NCBI RefSeq assembly: GCF_000364625.1
Contig: NZ_KB822626.1
Coordinates: 1 to 32,389 of the forward strand
From: Pseudomonas thermotolerans DSM 14292
GTDB taxonomy: Bacteria; Pseudomonadota; Gammaproteobacteria; Pseudomonadales; Pseudomonadaceae
DNA length: 32,389 nt
Reading direction: 5' to 3'
Shown: positions 4,950-13,269 of the stretch, one piece after another
Layout: each line of letters opens with the position of its first letter
Numbering within the stretch: the first letter of the stretch is position 1
Position numbers and translations under genes: made by a program
The notes under the pieces: generated by a model
Told to the model about the DNA's origin: nothing
The model's database searches: none
What the model saw: only the letters and a program-made list of their open reading frames with translations

Positions 4950-7820
4950 ATGAACGATCGGCCCACACGCGGCATTTCCCTACAGCTGCTGATCGCCCTG
5001 GCGATCATGCTGAGCACCCTGCTGCTCGGCGCTGCCCTGGCCCTACAGGGCTACTTCGGCATTCAGCGCACCCTGGTGGTAGCCGCCGGGGACAGTGCCC
5101 AGCAGTTCGGCAAGACCATCAACGAACGGGCGCGGCGGCTGATCGACCCGGTGCAGAGCTCCATTCGCCTGCTCGCCTACGAATCGCTGTCCTCCGCCAC
5201 CACTCTGGCGGAACGCCTGGAGCGTCTGCCGCTGCTGGTGGAGACCCTCAACTCCAACCACATGCTCAGCGCGGTCTACGTCGGCTACCGCAACGGCGAG
5301 TTCCTGCTGGTGCGCCGGCTGCGCGAGGCCGACGTGCGCCAACGGCTCGCCGCGCCGGCGGACGCCGAGTTCCTGGTGCAGAGCCAGAGCCTCGACCAGG
5401 CCGGCCGGATGGTCGGCGAATGGCGCTTCTACGACGCCGACCTGATCCAGCTGAGCGCCGAGGTGCGCCCCGACTACCAGTACGATCCGCGTACCCGCCC
5501 CTGGTTCGACGAGGCGCTGGCCCAGGCGGAGACCGTGCTGACCCATCCCTACGTGTTCTTCACTACCCGCGAGATCGGCCTGACTCTCGCCCAGCGCAGT
5601 GCCGACGGCCGCGCGGTGATCGGCATGGACGCCTCGGTGGACGACCTCGGCGGCGAGGTGCAGGACCTGCGCATGACCACCGGCACCGAGATGGCGGTGG
5701 TGGATGGCGCGGGCCGGGTGGTGGCCTATCCGGATCTGCAGCGGGTGATCGTCGGCGAGGGCGAGGAGCTGCGTCTGTCGCACATCGGCGAGCTGGGCGT
5801 GGCGAGCCTGGAGCGGGTGTTCGCCGACCCGCCGGGAGCCGACGGCCCGCGCCGTTACCTGGTGGGCGGCGAGGAGTGGTACGGCATGCAGACCCCGCTG
5901 TCGAGCTTCGCCGACCAGGACCTCCGGGTGTTGATCGCGGTGCCGGCCCGCGAGCTGCTGGCCGGGGCGCGCCAGGTACTCTACGAGCAGGCCCTCTGGG
6001 CGATGCTGCTGATCGCCCTGCTGCTGCTGATCGGCTGGGCACTCGGCCAGCGCATCGGCCAGCCGCTGCGGATCCTCGCCGATCAGGTGCGTGGGCTGGC
6101 TGGCTATGACTTCAGTCGTGACGTGGGGGTGGCCTCCCGGGTCACCGAGGTGGGAGAACTGAGCAGGGTGCTTGGGCGGATGTCGCGCACCATCCACAAC
6201 TTCCAGGCCATGACCCTGACCCTGAGCCGCGAGACGCATCTGGAGAGCATGCTCGGCGGTGTGCTGGAGCGCCTGGTGGAGGCCACCGGCGGGGCGGGCG
6301 GGGCGGTCTACCTGCACGACCACGCCACGGACAGCCTGGGCCTGGCCGCCCAGTACGGCAGCCAGGGCTTTCCCCGGTGCCTCGAACTCGCCGCCTGCGG
6401 TCCCGAGAGCCTGGCCGAGGCGGTGAACCAGGCGCTGCAGAGCCAGGCCCACTATCTGGCGGTGGCCCTCAACGACCGTAGCCACGAGCGGCTCGGCATC
6501 CTGGTGCTGCAGCTGGCCGCCGAGCACGAGGCGGGTGGTGTCGTGCAGCAGCCGTTCCGGCGCTTCGTCGACGAGCTGTCCGGCGCTGCCGCCGTGGCCA
6601 TCGAGACGCGCCAGCTGCTGGAGGCCCAGCGGCGTCTGCTGGACAGCATCATCAAGCTGCTCGCCGACGCCATCGACGCCAAGAGTCCTTACACCGGCGG
6701 GCACTGCGAGCGGGTCCCGCAGCTGGCGCAGATGCTCCTCGACAAGGTGCTGGCCGCGGACAGCGGGCCCTATGCCGACTTCCGCATGGACGAGAACGAG
6801 CTGTACGAATTCCACATCGCCGCCTGGCTGCACGACTGCGGCAAGATCACCAGCCCGGAATACGTGGTGGACAAGGCCACCAAGCTGGAGACTCTGTACA
6901 ACCGCATCCACGAGATCCGTACCCGCTTCGAGGTGCTTTGGCGCGACGCCGAGCTCGACTACTGGCAGGGCCTCGCCGGCGGCGGCGATCGCCAGGCCCT
7001 GGCGCAGGTCCTCGAGCAGCGCCGGCGCGAGCTGCAGGAGGACTTCGCCTTCGTCGCCAACGCCAACATCGGCGGCGAGTCGATGAGCGACGCGGACATC
7101 GAGCGCCTGCGGAGGATCGCCGAGCGGCGCTGGTGGCGGCACTTCGACGACCGCCTCGGGCTGTCCCACGAGGAGGCCGAGCGCCTGGCCGGGGTGCCGG
7201 TCCAGCCGCTGCCGGTGGAGGAGCGCCTGCTCGCCGACCGCCCCGAGCACCTGGTGCCCTGGGGCGAGCGCAAGCCGCCGGTGGCGCGGGACGACCCGCG
7301 CAACGTCTGGGGCTTCGACATGCAGGCGCCGGAACATGCCTACAACTACGGCGAGCTGTACAACCTGAGCATTCGCCGCGGCACCCTGAATGCCGAGGAG
7401 CGCTTCAAGATCAACGAGCACATCGTGCAGACCATCATCATGCTCAGCACCCTGCCGTTCCCGCGCCAGCTGCGGAAGGTGCCGACCCTGGCCGGCAGCC
7501 ATCACGAGAAGATGGACGGCACCGGCTATCCGCGGCGCATCGGCGCCGAGGCGATGAGCATTCCCGAGCGGGTGATGGCGATCGCCGACATCTTCGAGGC
7601 GCTGACCGCCGCCGACCGGCCCTACAAGGCGCCGAAGACGCTTTCGGAGTCGATCCGCATCCTCGCCGCCATGGCCCGCGACGGGCACATCGACCCGCAG
7701 CTGTTCCGGCTGTTCCTGACCAGCGGGGTATACCGCGAATACGGCGAGCGCTTCCTGCGCCGCGAGCAGCTCGACGAGGTGGATGTCGACGGGGTGCTGG
7801 CCCAGCTGGAGGGCTGCTGA
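4950..7820 (+). CDS. Membrane HD-GYP cyclic-di-GMP phosphodiesterase (dCache-HAMP-GAF-HD-GYP)
   Basis: A 956-residue receptor enzyme expected to hydrolyse c-di-GMP in response to an extracytoplasmic signal. TM1 lies at about 10-32 and a large periplasmic dCache-like sensor at about 35-345. TM2 is near 350-367, a HAMP linker at about 370-420 and a GAF-like domain at about 430-560. The HD-GYP domain has GGHCERV near 583, HDCGKI near 628 and HHEKMDGTGYP near 851, then IADIFEALTAADRPYK. The HD and HHE..GYP motifs are about 220 residues apart, against roughly 65 in standard domains. An insertion of about 150 residues, rich in charged residues and tryptophan, fills about 645-800. All metal and GYP residues look intact, so activity is likely. 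GGAGG lies 10 bases before the ATG. The ligand is unknown. Confidence 0.92.
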   Translation: MNDRPTRGISLQLLIALAIMLSTLLLGAALALQGYFGIQRTLVVAAGDSAQQFGKTINERARRLIDPVQSSIRLLAYESLSSATTLAERLERLPLLVETLNSNHMLSAVYVGYRNGEFLLVRRLREADVRQRLAAPADAEFLVQSQSLDQAGRMVGEWRFYDADLIQLSAEVRPDYQYDPRTRPWFDEALAQAETVLTHPYVFFTTREIGLTLAQRSADGRAVIGMDASVDDLGGEVQDLRMTTGTEMAVVDGAGRVVAYPDLQRVIVGEGEELRLSHIGELGVASLERVFADPPGADGPRRYLVGGEEWYGMQTPLSSFADQDLRVLIAVPARELLAGARQVLYEQALWAMLLIALLLLIGWALGQRIGQPLRILADQVRGLAGYDFSRDVGVASRVTEVGELSRVLGRMSRTIHNFQAMTLTLSRETHLESMLGGVLERLVEATGGAGGAVYLHDHATDSLGLAAQYGSQGFPRCLELAACGPESLAEAVNQALQSQAHYLAVALNDRSHERLGILVLQLAAEHEAGGVVQQPFRRFVDELSGAAAVAIETRQLLEAQRRLLDSIIKLLADAIDAKSPYTGGHCERVPQLAQMLLDKVLAADSGPYADFRMDENELYEFHIAAWLHDCGKITSPEYVVDKATKLETLYNRIHEIRTRFEVLWRDAELDYWQGLAGGGDRQALAQVLEQRRRELQEDFAFVANANIGGESMSDADIERLRRIAERRWWRHFDDRLGLSHEEAERLAGVPVQPLPVEERLLADRPEHLVPWGERKPPVARDDPRNVWGFDMQAPEHAYNYGELYNLSIRRGTLNAEERFKINEHIVQTIIMLSTLPFPRQLRKVPTLAGSHHEKMDGTGYPRRIGAEAMSIPERVMAIADIFEALTAADRPYKAPKTLSESIRILAAMARDGHIDPQLFRLFLTSGVYREYGERFLRREQLDEVDVDGVLAQLEGC

Positions 7821-7847
7821 GGAGCGCCTGAGCGGCGCCCCGCACGG

Positions 7848-8555
7848 TCACTTGCTGGCCAGGGTGGTGCGCTCGCCGAGCGGGCAGCTGCGCTGGCTGA
7901 GGTACAGGGAGCGGTTCAGCCAGTCTTTTTGCGGGTAGTAGGCGAACACGTAGCTGCCCTGGCCGAGAGTGTCGATCAGCTTGCCGGCGATCGCCGGGCG
8001 CACCGCCGGGCAGCCCAGGCTGCGGCCCAGGCGGCCGAGGCTGGGAACCACCTTGGGATCGGCGTAGGCGGCGGCGTGCATGACGATGGCGCGCGCCATG
8101 CTGTTGTCGTTGATGCCCGGCTCCAGGCCCTCCAGGCGCAGCGAGCGGCCGTGCTTGCCGTAGTAGGTCTGCCCGGTGCTGAACAGGCCCAGGGAGGATT
8201 GGTAGCTGTTCGGCACGTTGGAGAAGGTGGTGGGCACGTCCTCGCCGCTGTTCTTGCCGTGGGCGACCCATTCCTCGAAGAGCAGCTTGCGGGCCTTGAG
8301 GTCGAACACCCAGAGGCGCTTGTCGCGCGACGGCTTCGAATAGTCGATCACCGTCAGCAGCTGGTGCGGCTCGCCGCGACTGGCGCACTGGTAGGCGGTG
8401 AGGGCCAGGCGCAGGGCCTTCAGGTCGGCCTTCGGCGCCAGGCGGTTGAGTTCCTCGGCGCTCGGCAGCTGGGCCTGCGCCCAGGCGCCGGACGCCACGA
8501 GCAGACCGCAAGCGGCCGCGCAGAGCCTCAGAGCTTCCCCCAAACGGTCAATCAT
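7848..8555 (-). CDS. Periplasmic murein L,D-transpeptidase catalytic-domain protein
   Basis: A 235-residue exported protein with an N-terminal signal peptide (hydrophobic 10-24, likely cut after AWA near residue 26). The C-terminal half carries a YkuD-like active site: MHAAAYA with His160, then GRLGRSLGCPAV with Cys182, the nucleophile of this class. Related proteins form or edit peptide cross-links or attach proteins to murein. The length and the form of the motif fit the 'murein L,D-transpeptidase catalytic domain family' group, for which exact substrates are mostly unknown. It converges on the HD-GYP gene, with 27 bases between stops, and appears to be a single-gene unit. The start ATG at 8555 gives a proper signal peptide. 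Confidence 0.87.
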   Translation of the reverse strand: MIDRLGEALRLCAAACGLLVASGAWAQAQLPSAEELNRLAPKADLKALRLALTAYQCASRGEPHQLLTVIDYSKPSRDKRLWVFDLKARKLLFEEWVAHGKNSGEDVPTTFSNVPNSYQSSLGLFSTGQTYYGKHGRSLRLEGLEPGINDNSMARAIVMHAAAYADPKVVPSLGRLGRSLGCPAVRPAIAGKLIDTLGQGSYVFAYYPQKDWLNRSLYLSQRSCPLGERTTLASK

Positions 8556-8643
8556 TCCCCAGTCCCAACGGTCTTCTGGTATCCGAAAACAGGGGCATTC
8601 TGCTTGAAAAACAGCCAGATTCCGATCATTTCTTGACCAGCGG

Positions 8644-8871
8644 TCAACTGGGCGCGGCTAAGTCACTGGATTCCGGAGGCAATAGCTGCGCGCAGGCGGG
8701 GCACAGGCAGGCACGGTTGCGCAGCTCCGCCGGCAGGCGTTGCAGGGCGCGCGGATCGAGTGGCGTGGTGAAGCACCAGCAGTCCGGCCCGGTGTCGGCG
8801 CCGGGGGTGGCGAGGGCGCAGCGGTTGGGGCGGCCGCACAGCGGGCAACGGGTCGGATCGACGTCGTTCAT
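8644..8871 (-). CDS. Small cysteine-rich CWC-family protein
   Basis: A 75-residue protein with CPLCG (two Cys), NRCALA, PDCWCF and RACLCPAC, a Cys pattern typical of the cysteine-rich CWC family, likely a small metal-binding (zinc or iron-sulfur) protein. Function is unknown. The ATG at 8871 lies five bases after the stop of the diguanylate cyclase upstream, so the two are probably co-transcribed and coupled. Longer upstream starts would overlap the cyclase and lack family resemblance. Confidence 0.8.
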   Translation of the reverse strand: MNDVDPTRCPLCGRPNRCALATPGADTGPDCWCFTTPLDPRALQRLPAELRNRACLCPACAQLLPPESSDLAAPS

Positions 8872-8876
8872 GGTGC

Positions 8877-10355
8877 TCAACTGATCGGCGGCTCGACGCA
8901 GACCCGGTTGCGCCCGGACTGCTTGGCCCGGTAGAGGGCCTGGTCGGCGCGGCCGATCAGACGCTGCAGGCTGTCGCCGTTCTGCCATTCGGCGATGCCG
9001 ATGCTGGTGGTGAAGCGCAGCTCCTGGTCCTCGAAGGGGAGCACGAGATTCTCGGTACGCTGGCGGATCTTTTCGGCCAACTGGCCGGCGGTGCCGGCGT
9101 TGGTGTCCTTGAGGAGGACGATGAACTCCTCGCCGCCCCAGCGGCAGACGATGTCGGTCTTCCGCAGGTTGTCCTGCAGGCTCTTGGCGAACTCCTGGAG
9201 CACCAGGTCGCCGGCCAGGTGGCCCTGATTGTCGTTGAGTTCCTTGAAGTGATCGAGGTCGATCAGCAGGGCGCTCAGCGGGCTCTGCTCGCGCTGCGCC
9301 TCCTGCTGCGCCTGGCTGGCCAGCAGGTCGAAGCCGCGGCGGTTGAGCAGTCCGGTGAGCTGGTCAGTGATCGCCAGGGCGGCGATCTGCTGCTGGTAGC
9401 GGCGGATGGCCAGGTACACCAGGCCGAGCACCAGGGCGCTGATCAGCGTGCAGAGCAGCAGGTTCAGGTAGAGGGTGCGGCGCACCGAGGCAAGGGCGCC
9501 TTCCTCGTTCTTGTCGACGAACAGGTACCAATCCAGCTCGGGGATGTAGCGCACGTTGATGAGGTGGCTGCCGTCCTCCGCCTGGTAGCCGAAGCGCCCG
9601 GCGTGCGGCTCCGGCAGGGTGGCGAGCAGCGGTTCCAGGCCGGGGATATCGCGCAGCGACTGGCCGCGCCTGGCACCGAGCGGGCCACCGCTGGTTCCAG
9701 TCACCACCAGGCGGCCTTCGCGATCGGTGAAGTAGATGCTGCGGTCGAAGCGCCGCTGGTATTCGTCCACCCGACTGACCACCGAATCCACGGTGAGGCC
9801 GACGCCGGCCACGCCGAGAAACCTGTCGTGGTAGTCGAACACCTTGAAGTTGATGAAGAAGGTCAGGCGGTCGTCGTTGGCCAGGTCCGGATCGACGCTG
9901 ATCTCGTAAGGGTCGTCCATGCCCAGGATGCGGAAGTACCAGGCGTCCCGCGGCTCGCCTTCGCGGATCTGCTTGAGCACGCCCTTGGACTGGTAGTAGG
10001 TGCGGGTCTGCTCGGAGATGAAGAAGCTGGTGTAGGTGCCGTAGTAGTTCTGGATCTCGGTCAGGTAGCGGGTCATCTGCTCGACGTTCCGTTCACCGGC
10101 CAGCACCCAGTCGCGCAGGAAGGTGTCGCGGGACATCATGGAGGCGATCAGGGTCGGGCGCACCAGATCCTTCTGGATCTCCGAATAGACGTTGTCCGCG
10201 GCCAGCGGTAGCTCGGTGTCGATGATCTGATCGCGGATACTGTCACGGGAAGCGTAGTAGCTGACCAGGCTGGTGGCGATTAGGCCACCCGGCAGGAGTA
10301 TGGCGAGCAGCAGGAAGAGGGTCAGGCGGGATTTGCGCGAGGGTGTGACGAACAT
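8877..10355 (-). CDS. Membrane diguanylate cyclase, dCache-GGDEF
   Basis: A 492-residue enzyme expected to make c-di-GMP from two GTP. TM1 is at 11-33 and a periplasmic dCache-like sensor at about 35-295 with YYGTYTSFFIS, AWYF, ANDDRLTFFINFKV and GVAGVGLTVDSVV. TM2 is at about 297-317 and the GGDEF domain at 325-487. The active-site motif GGEEF lies at 407-411, and the inhibitory I-site RKTD at 398-401 has the normal five-residue spacing, so product inhibition is likely. The ligand may be a small organic acid or amino acid, as for other dCache domains, but the sequence does not tell. The CWC gene follows at five bases. It counterbalances the HD-GYP enzyme encoded 3 kb away. Confidence 0.93.
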   Translation of the reverse strand: MFVTPSRKSRLTLFLLLAILLPGGLIATSLVSYYASRDSIRDQIIDTELPLAADNVYSEIQKDLVRPTLIASMMSRDTFLRDWVLAGERNVEQMTRYLTEIQNYYGTYTSFFISEQTRTYYQSKGVLKQIREGEPRDAWYFRILGMDDPYEISVDPDLANDDRLTFFINFKVFDYHDRFLGVAGVGLTVDSVVSRVDEYQRRFDRSIYFTDREGRLVVTGTSGGPLGARRGQSLRDIPGLEPLLATLPEPHAGRFGYQAEDGSHLINVRYIPELDWYLFVDKNEEGALASVRRTLYLNLLLCTLISALVLGLVYLAIRRYQQQIAALAITDQLTGLLNRRGFDLLASQAQQEAQREQSPLSALLIDLDHFKELNDNQGHLAGDLVLQEFAKSLQDNLRKTDIVCRWGGEEFIVLLKDTNAGTAGQLAEKIRQRTENLVLPFEDQELRFTTSIGIAEWQNGDSLQRLIGRADQALYRAKQSGRNRVCVEPPIS

Positions 10356-10561
10356 GAAGAGCGACTCGGGAAAGACCTGTGCATGTTAGCTTGGCACGTC
10401 GGTGCCGTCATGGCGCCATCGCGCCATTCCGGCGCAGGCTGAAACAACTGGAAATGGAAGTTCGTCCCGGGCGGGTGGCACCGGGATCGAGGTGGTCTGT
10501 CCAAGGAACTGGAGCCGGCGCTTGCCGGCGATGTTCCCCCTGTGGCCGTAAGGAGGCCGCC

Positions 10562-10981
10562 ATGATCAGTCGAATCCTGCTGATGGTGCTGTGCAGTCTG
10601 GGGCTGTCGGGCTGCTCCACCTACTACTACGACGATGACCGCCACGACCGGCGCGGCTACGTCTCCCGCTACGACGGCGGCAGTCACTACAGCGCCCACG
10701 ACCGCCACCACTACCGGTACCCCGACGGTCACATCAACCGGCACTTCGAGCGGCGTTACGACGTTCACAAAAGCTACCATCCGCAGCACTACCGCCCGCA
10801 GCCGAGCTACCGCCAGCATCCCCATCCGCAGTACCAGGGCAAGAACGCGCCGCACCGCTACCAGGCGCCGGCGAAGAAGAGTTCCTCCAAGATCAAGCTG
10901 CAGCGCTACTACCGCAACGACGCGCCGCACTCCCGTCACGGCCATTCGCTGCCGCGCTACGCCCCGTACAAACGCTACTGA
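10562..10981 (+). CDS. Tyr/His/Arg-rich small lipoprotein
   Basis: Encodes 139 residues. A short signal peptide with lipobox GLSGC places the lipidated Cys at residue 18, so the product should be anchored in a membrane. The mature part is dominated by Tyr, His, Arg, Asp and Pro, with many HH/YYY/RHY strings, and has no recognisable domain. Such composition could bind metal ions or polyanions, which is only inference. AAGGAGG lies 5-6 bases before the ATG at 10562, which fixes the start. It is divergent from the diguanylate cyclase across 206 bases that hold no gene. Confidence 0.75.
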   Translation: MISRILLMVLCSLGLSGCSTYYYDDDRHDRRGYVSRYDGGSHYSAHDRHHYRYPDGHINRHFERRYDVHKSYHPQHYRPQPSYRQHPHPQYQGKNAPHRYQAPAKKSSSKIKLQRYYRNDAPHSRHGHSLPRYAPYKRY

Positions 10982-11039
10982 GCCCATTCCCCGCATGCTC
11001 GAGACCGCGTCGCCCCGCTTTGGCGGATGGGGCGGCGTG

Positions 11040-11302
11040 CCCGCGGCGAGCCGAACAGGGGCTGCGCCAGCGAGAAGTCCTTCCTGCCCTGGCCCCAGCG
11101 CCGGCGGTGCCGCCGGAGACCGGCGCCTCCAGCAGGCCGAGCTCGTCGGCGGCCGGTGGATCCTTTTGGCCGAGTCGGTGGCGATCTACGCCACGGCCTC
11201 GCTGACGAGCTCGTAGGCATTGGGCTGGAAACCGGCCTTGAGCAGGTTGCGGGCCATCGGTAGGCCCATGTGGCCGAGGCCGATGAAGGCGATGCGGCTC
11301 AT
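11040..11302 (-). pseudogene. Decayed 3-hydroxyisobutyrate dehydrogenase (MmsB-like)
   Basis: From an ATG at 11302 with GGAGG upstream, the minus strand encodes MSRIAFIGLGHMGLPMARNL and continues to an in-frame TAG after 38 codons. This is the Rossmann N-terminus of the 3-hydroxyisobutyrate/beta-hydroxyacid dehydrogenase family (GLGxMGxPMAxNLL). Further on, in other frames, come LLEAPVSGGTAGAGARAG, matching the family's DAPVSGG..GA..G substrate motif, and KDFSLAQPLFG, like the family's C-terminal KDL.LA segment. Only about 260 bases remain of a roughly 890-base gene. It is therefore a remnant with internal deletions and frame changes. The functional gene would act in valine breakdown or a related path. 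Confidence 0.75.
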
Positions 11303-11354
11303 GGGCGATCCTCCCAGGCGGGACTCCCGTTCCGCAGGAGCGGGAGCGGACAGG

Positions 11355-11371
11355 CTCAGCTGTCAGCTGAG
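11355..11371. repeat. 17-bp palindrome between pseudogene and yaaA
   Basis: CTCAGCTG and CAGCTGAG flank a single T. It lies about 50 bases upstream of the pseudogene ATG and 43 bases past the yaaA stop. It could be a former operator or part of a yaaA stop signal. A second imperfect hairpin lies at about 11326-11348. Confidence 0.4.
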
Positions 11372-11413
11372 GGACGGCTGGCGAGCGTCCGGGGATCGCC
11401 AGGAAAGGGCGGA

Positions 11414-12193
11414 TCAGGCCGGCGGTTGGTCGCGCAGGAATACCAGCCGGTCGGCCGTGGAGTCCTTGGCGGAGTAGTAGTAGCCCTGGCTGTCGAAGTC
11501 GAGCAGCGCGGCCGGGTCGGTGAGGCGGTGCTTGATCACGTAGCGGGCCATCAGGCCGCGGGCCTTCTTGGCGTAGAAGCTGATGATTTTGTACTGGCCG
11601 TTCTTCAGGTCACGGAACTCGGTGTCGATGACCCGTGCCTTGAGGGCCTTGCGCTGCACGGCGCCGAAGTACTCGTTGGAAGCCAGGTTGAGCAGCACAT
11701 CGTCACCCTGTTCGGCCAGCGCTTCGTTGAGCCAGCCGCTGATGCGCTCGCCCCAGAAGGCGTAGAGGTCCTTGCCGCGGGCGTTGGCCAGCTTGGTGCC
11801 CATTTCCAGGCGGTAGGGCTGCATCAGGTCGAGCGGGCGCAGCACGCCGTAGAGACCGGAGAGCATGCGCAGGTGGCGCTGGACGAAGTCGAAATCGTCG
11901 TCGCTGAAATCCTCGGCGTTCAGCCCAGTGTAGACGTCGCCCTTGAAAGCCAGCAGGGCCTGCTTGGCGTTCGCTGGGGTGAAGTCCGGATGCCAGCTGG
12001 CGTAGCGCGCGGCGTTCAGCCCGGCGAGCTTGTCCGACAGGCCCATCAGCTCGCCGATCTGCAGCGGGGTCAGCTCGCGCAGCTGGGTGATCAGTTCCTG
12101 GGCATGGTCCAGATGCTCGGGCAGGGTATGGCGGGACGTGACCGGCGGGGTCTCGTAGTCGAGGGTCTTGGCGGGGGAAATCACCATCAGCAT
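11414..12193 (-). CDS. yaaA: Peroxide stress protein YaaA
   Basis: A 259-residue cytoplasmic protein that matches the YaaA/DUF328 family along its length: [14 protein letters not shown] at the start, [22 protein letters not shown] in the middle, and NLASNEYF with the [15 protein letters not shown] stretch later. In E. coli YaaA limits intracellular iron and DNA damage during hydrogen peroxide stress, probably through DNA binding. The same role is likely here. AGGAG lies nine bases before the ATG. The gene is upstream of the mmsB-like remnant and downstream of the cytochrome b561 gene on the same strand, but the ~100-base gap argues for its own promoter. Confidence 0.93.
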   Translation of the reverse strand: MLMVISPAKTLDYETPPVTSRHTLPEHLDHAQELITQLRELTPLQIGELMGLSDKLAGLNAARYASWHPDFTPANAKQALLAFKGDVYTGLNAEDFSDDDFDFVQRHLRMLSGLYGVLRPLDLMQPYRLEMGTKLANARGKDLYAFWGERISGWLNEALAEQGDDVLLNLASNEYFGAVQRKALKARVIDTEFRDLKNGQYKIISFYAKKARGLMARYVIKHRLTDPAALLDFDSQGYYYSAKDSTADRLVFLRDQPPA

Positions 12194-12238
12194 CAGTTCG
12201 GTCTCCTCTCGGCGAGGCGCGATTGTAGGCTGACGGAC

Positions 12239-12270
12239 GGCCCCGGCTCCACCTATGGGAGCGCGGGGCC
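12239..12270 (-). repeat. GC-rich hairpin after the cytochrome b561 gene
   Basis: GGCCCCGGCTCC (12239-12250) pairs imperfectly with the arm ending at 12270 (GGAGC..GGGGCC) around a short loop. It lies just past the cytochrome stop on the minus strand. No T-run follows, so termination is possible but not shown. Confidence 0.35.
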
Positions 12271-12292
12271 TGCGGCTATCGATGCGCGCGGA

Positions 12293-12820
12293 TCAGTCAC
12301 GCGCCGGCAGCATGGCGCGCAGCACGCCGTCGCGGCGCACGTGGTGGTGCCAGATGGCCGCACCGGCGTGACCGAGGATCAGCGCGAAGAGCAGGAACTG
12401 GGCGGTGACGTGGAAGTCCTTGGCCAGCCCGCGCACGGTCTCGGAGAGCGGCAGCGGGGGAATCTCCACCAGCCAGAACAGGTTCAGTGGGCGCTTGCCG
12501 AACAGCAGGCCGCTCAGCGGCATCAGCACCAGCAGCAGGTAGAGCAGGGCGTGGCCGGTCTTAGCGGCCAGCAGGTTGAGGCGGGCCTCCGCCGGCAGCA
12601 CCTGCGGCGCGCCGTGGCGGGCGCGCACCGCGAGGCGCAGCACGGTCAGCGCCATGACCAGCAGGCCCAGGGACTTGTGCAGGGTGAAGACTTCGCCGGG
12701 GCCGCCGAGCAGACCTGCGAACAGGTCGCCGCCGTAGGGCAGGGCGATGATCGCCAGCACCAGGATGGCGCTCGACCAGTGGAGGGTGATCTGGGCGGCG
12801 GTGTAACGGGCTTCGGTCAC
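12293..12820 (-). CDS. Cytochrome b561 family membrane protein
   Basis: A 175-residue inner-membrane di-heme b-type cytochrome of the bacterial b561 (CybB) class, which moves electrons between the quinone pool and partners such as superoxide. It has four hydrophobic segments. Candidate heme ligands are in ITLHW (His14), FTLHKSLG (His48), KTGHALLY and KDFHVTAQF, placed as in the family. The start is GTG at 12820 with AGGAG six bases upstream. An ATG overlapping this ribosome site is in another frame and gives no sensible protein. The gene stands alone upstream of yaaA. Confidence 0.9.
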   Translation of the reverse strand: MTEARYTAAQITLHWSSAILVLAIIALPYGGDLFAGLLGGPGEVFTLHKSLGLLVMALTVLRLAVRARHGAPQVLPAEARLNLLAAKTGHALLYLLLVLMPLSGLLFGKRPLNLFWLVEIPPLPLSETVRGLAKDFHVTAQFLLFALILGHAGAAIWHHHVRRDGVLRAMLPARD

Positions 12821-13269
12821 GGTTGCTCCTCATTGTGCAGGGATGAATGGCTCCGCCCGCGGGCACAGGGGCGCGGGGGAGGCAGGGAATTTGAAGGGGC
12901 GCGAGATTACCGCAAGAAGGCGGTCGGTGATGCGGGCAGACGTTGCAATTTGTGTTGCCGGGGCTGCGGGATGCACCACTGCCGGCAGGCGGGACTTAGG
13001 ACTTTAACGGGGTGGAGGAAGGCACGCCAAGCCTTTTTCGTCGCCCATACAAATAAACCTCCAAAAACCGAAAAGTCATTTTTCTTGTCATCTTTTTTGG
13101 GTTATTACGAAAACAAGACCGTCGAAACCTGCAATCACAGGTGGCGGCCCCCGGCCCATGCCTTGCTTGCAAACCTCCCGTGCCCTGCGGCCGAGAAGGC
13201 GACGGCCTCCCTGGCGGAGCGCTGTTGCAGCGTGCCGTCACCCGCCCCCGCAGCAGAAGGTGACCGAGT
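12821..13269. other. Intergenic spacer with an A+T-rich block
   Basis: A 449-base gap between divergent cytochrome b561 and PhoH genes. Bases about 13030-13135 are strikingly A+T-rich for this genome, with runs such as CCAAAAACCGAAAAG, TTTTTC and CTTTTTTGG. This fits a promoter or upstream-activating region for the PhoH gene, but no consensus -35/-10 pair is convincing. I see no ORF or RNA gene here. AAGGTGA ends six bases before the PhoH start. Confidence 0.45.

Noticed and set aside
5043..7688. 881-codon open frame on the minus strand inside the HD-GYP gene
   Set aside because: Mirror of a GC-rich coding strand: the plus frame has full domains and the minus product is a repetitive V/G/H/L-rich sequence with no family pattern.
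10390..10405. Sigma-54-like TTGGCACG before the lipoprotein gene
   Set aside because: The required TTGC at the -12 position is absent; the bases instead form a small GGCAC/GTGCC inverted repeat.
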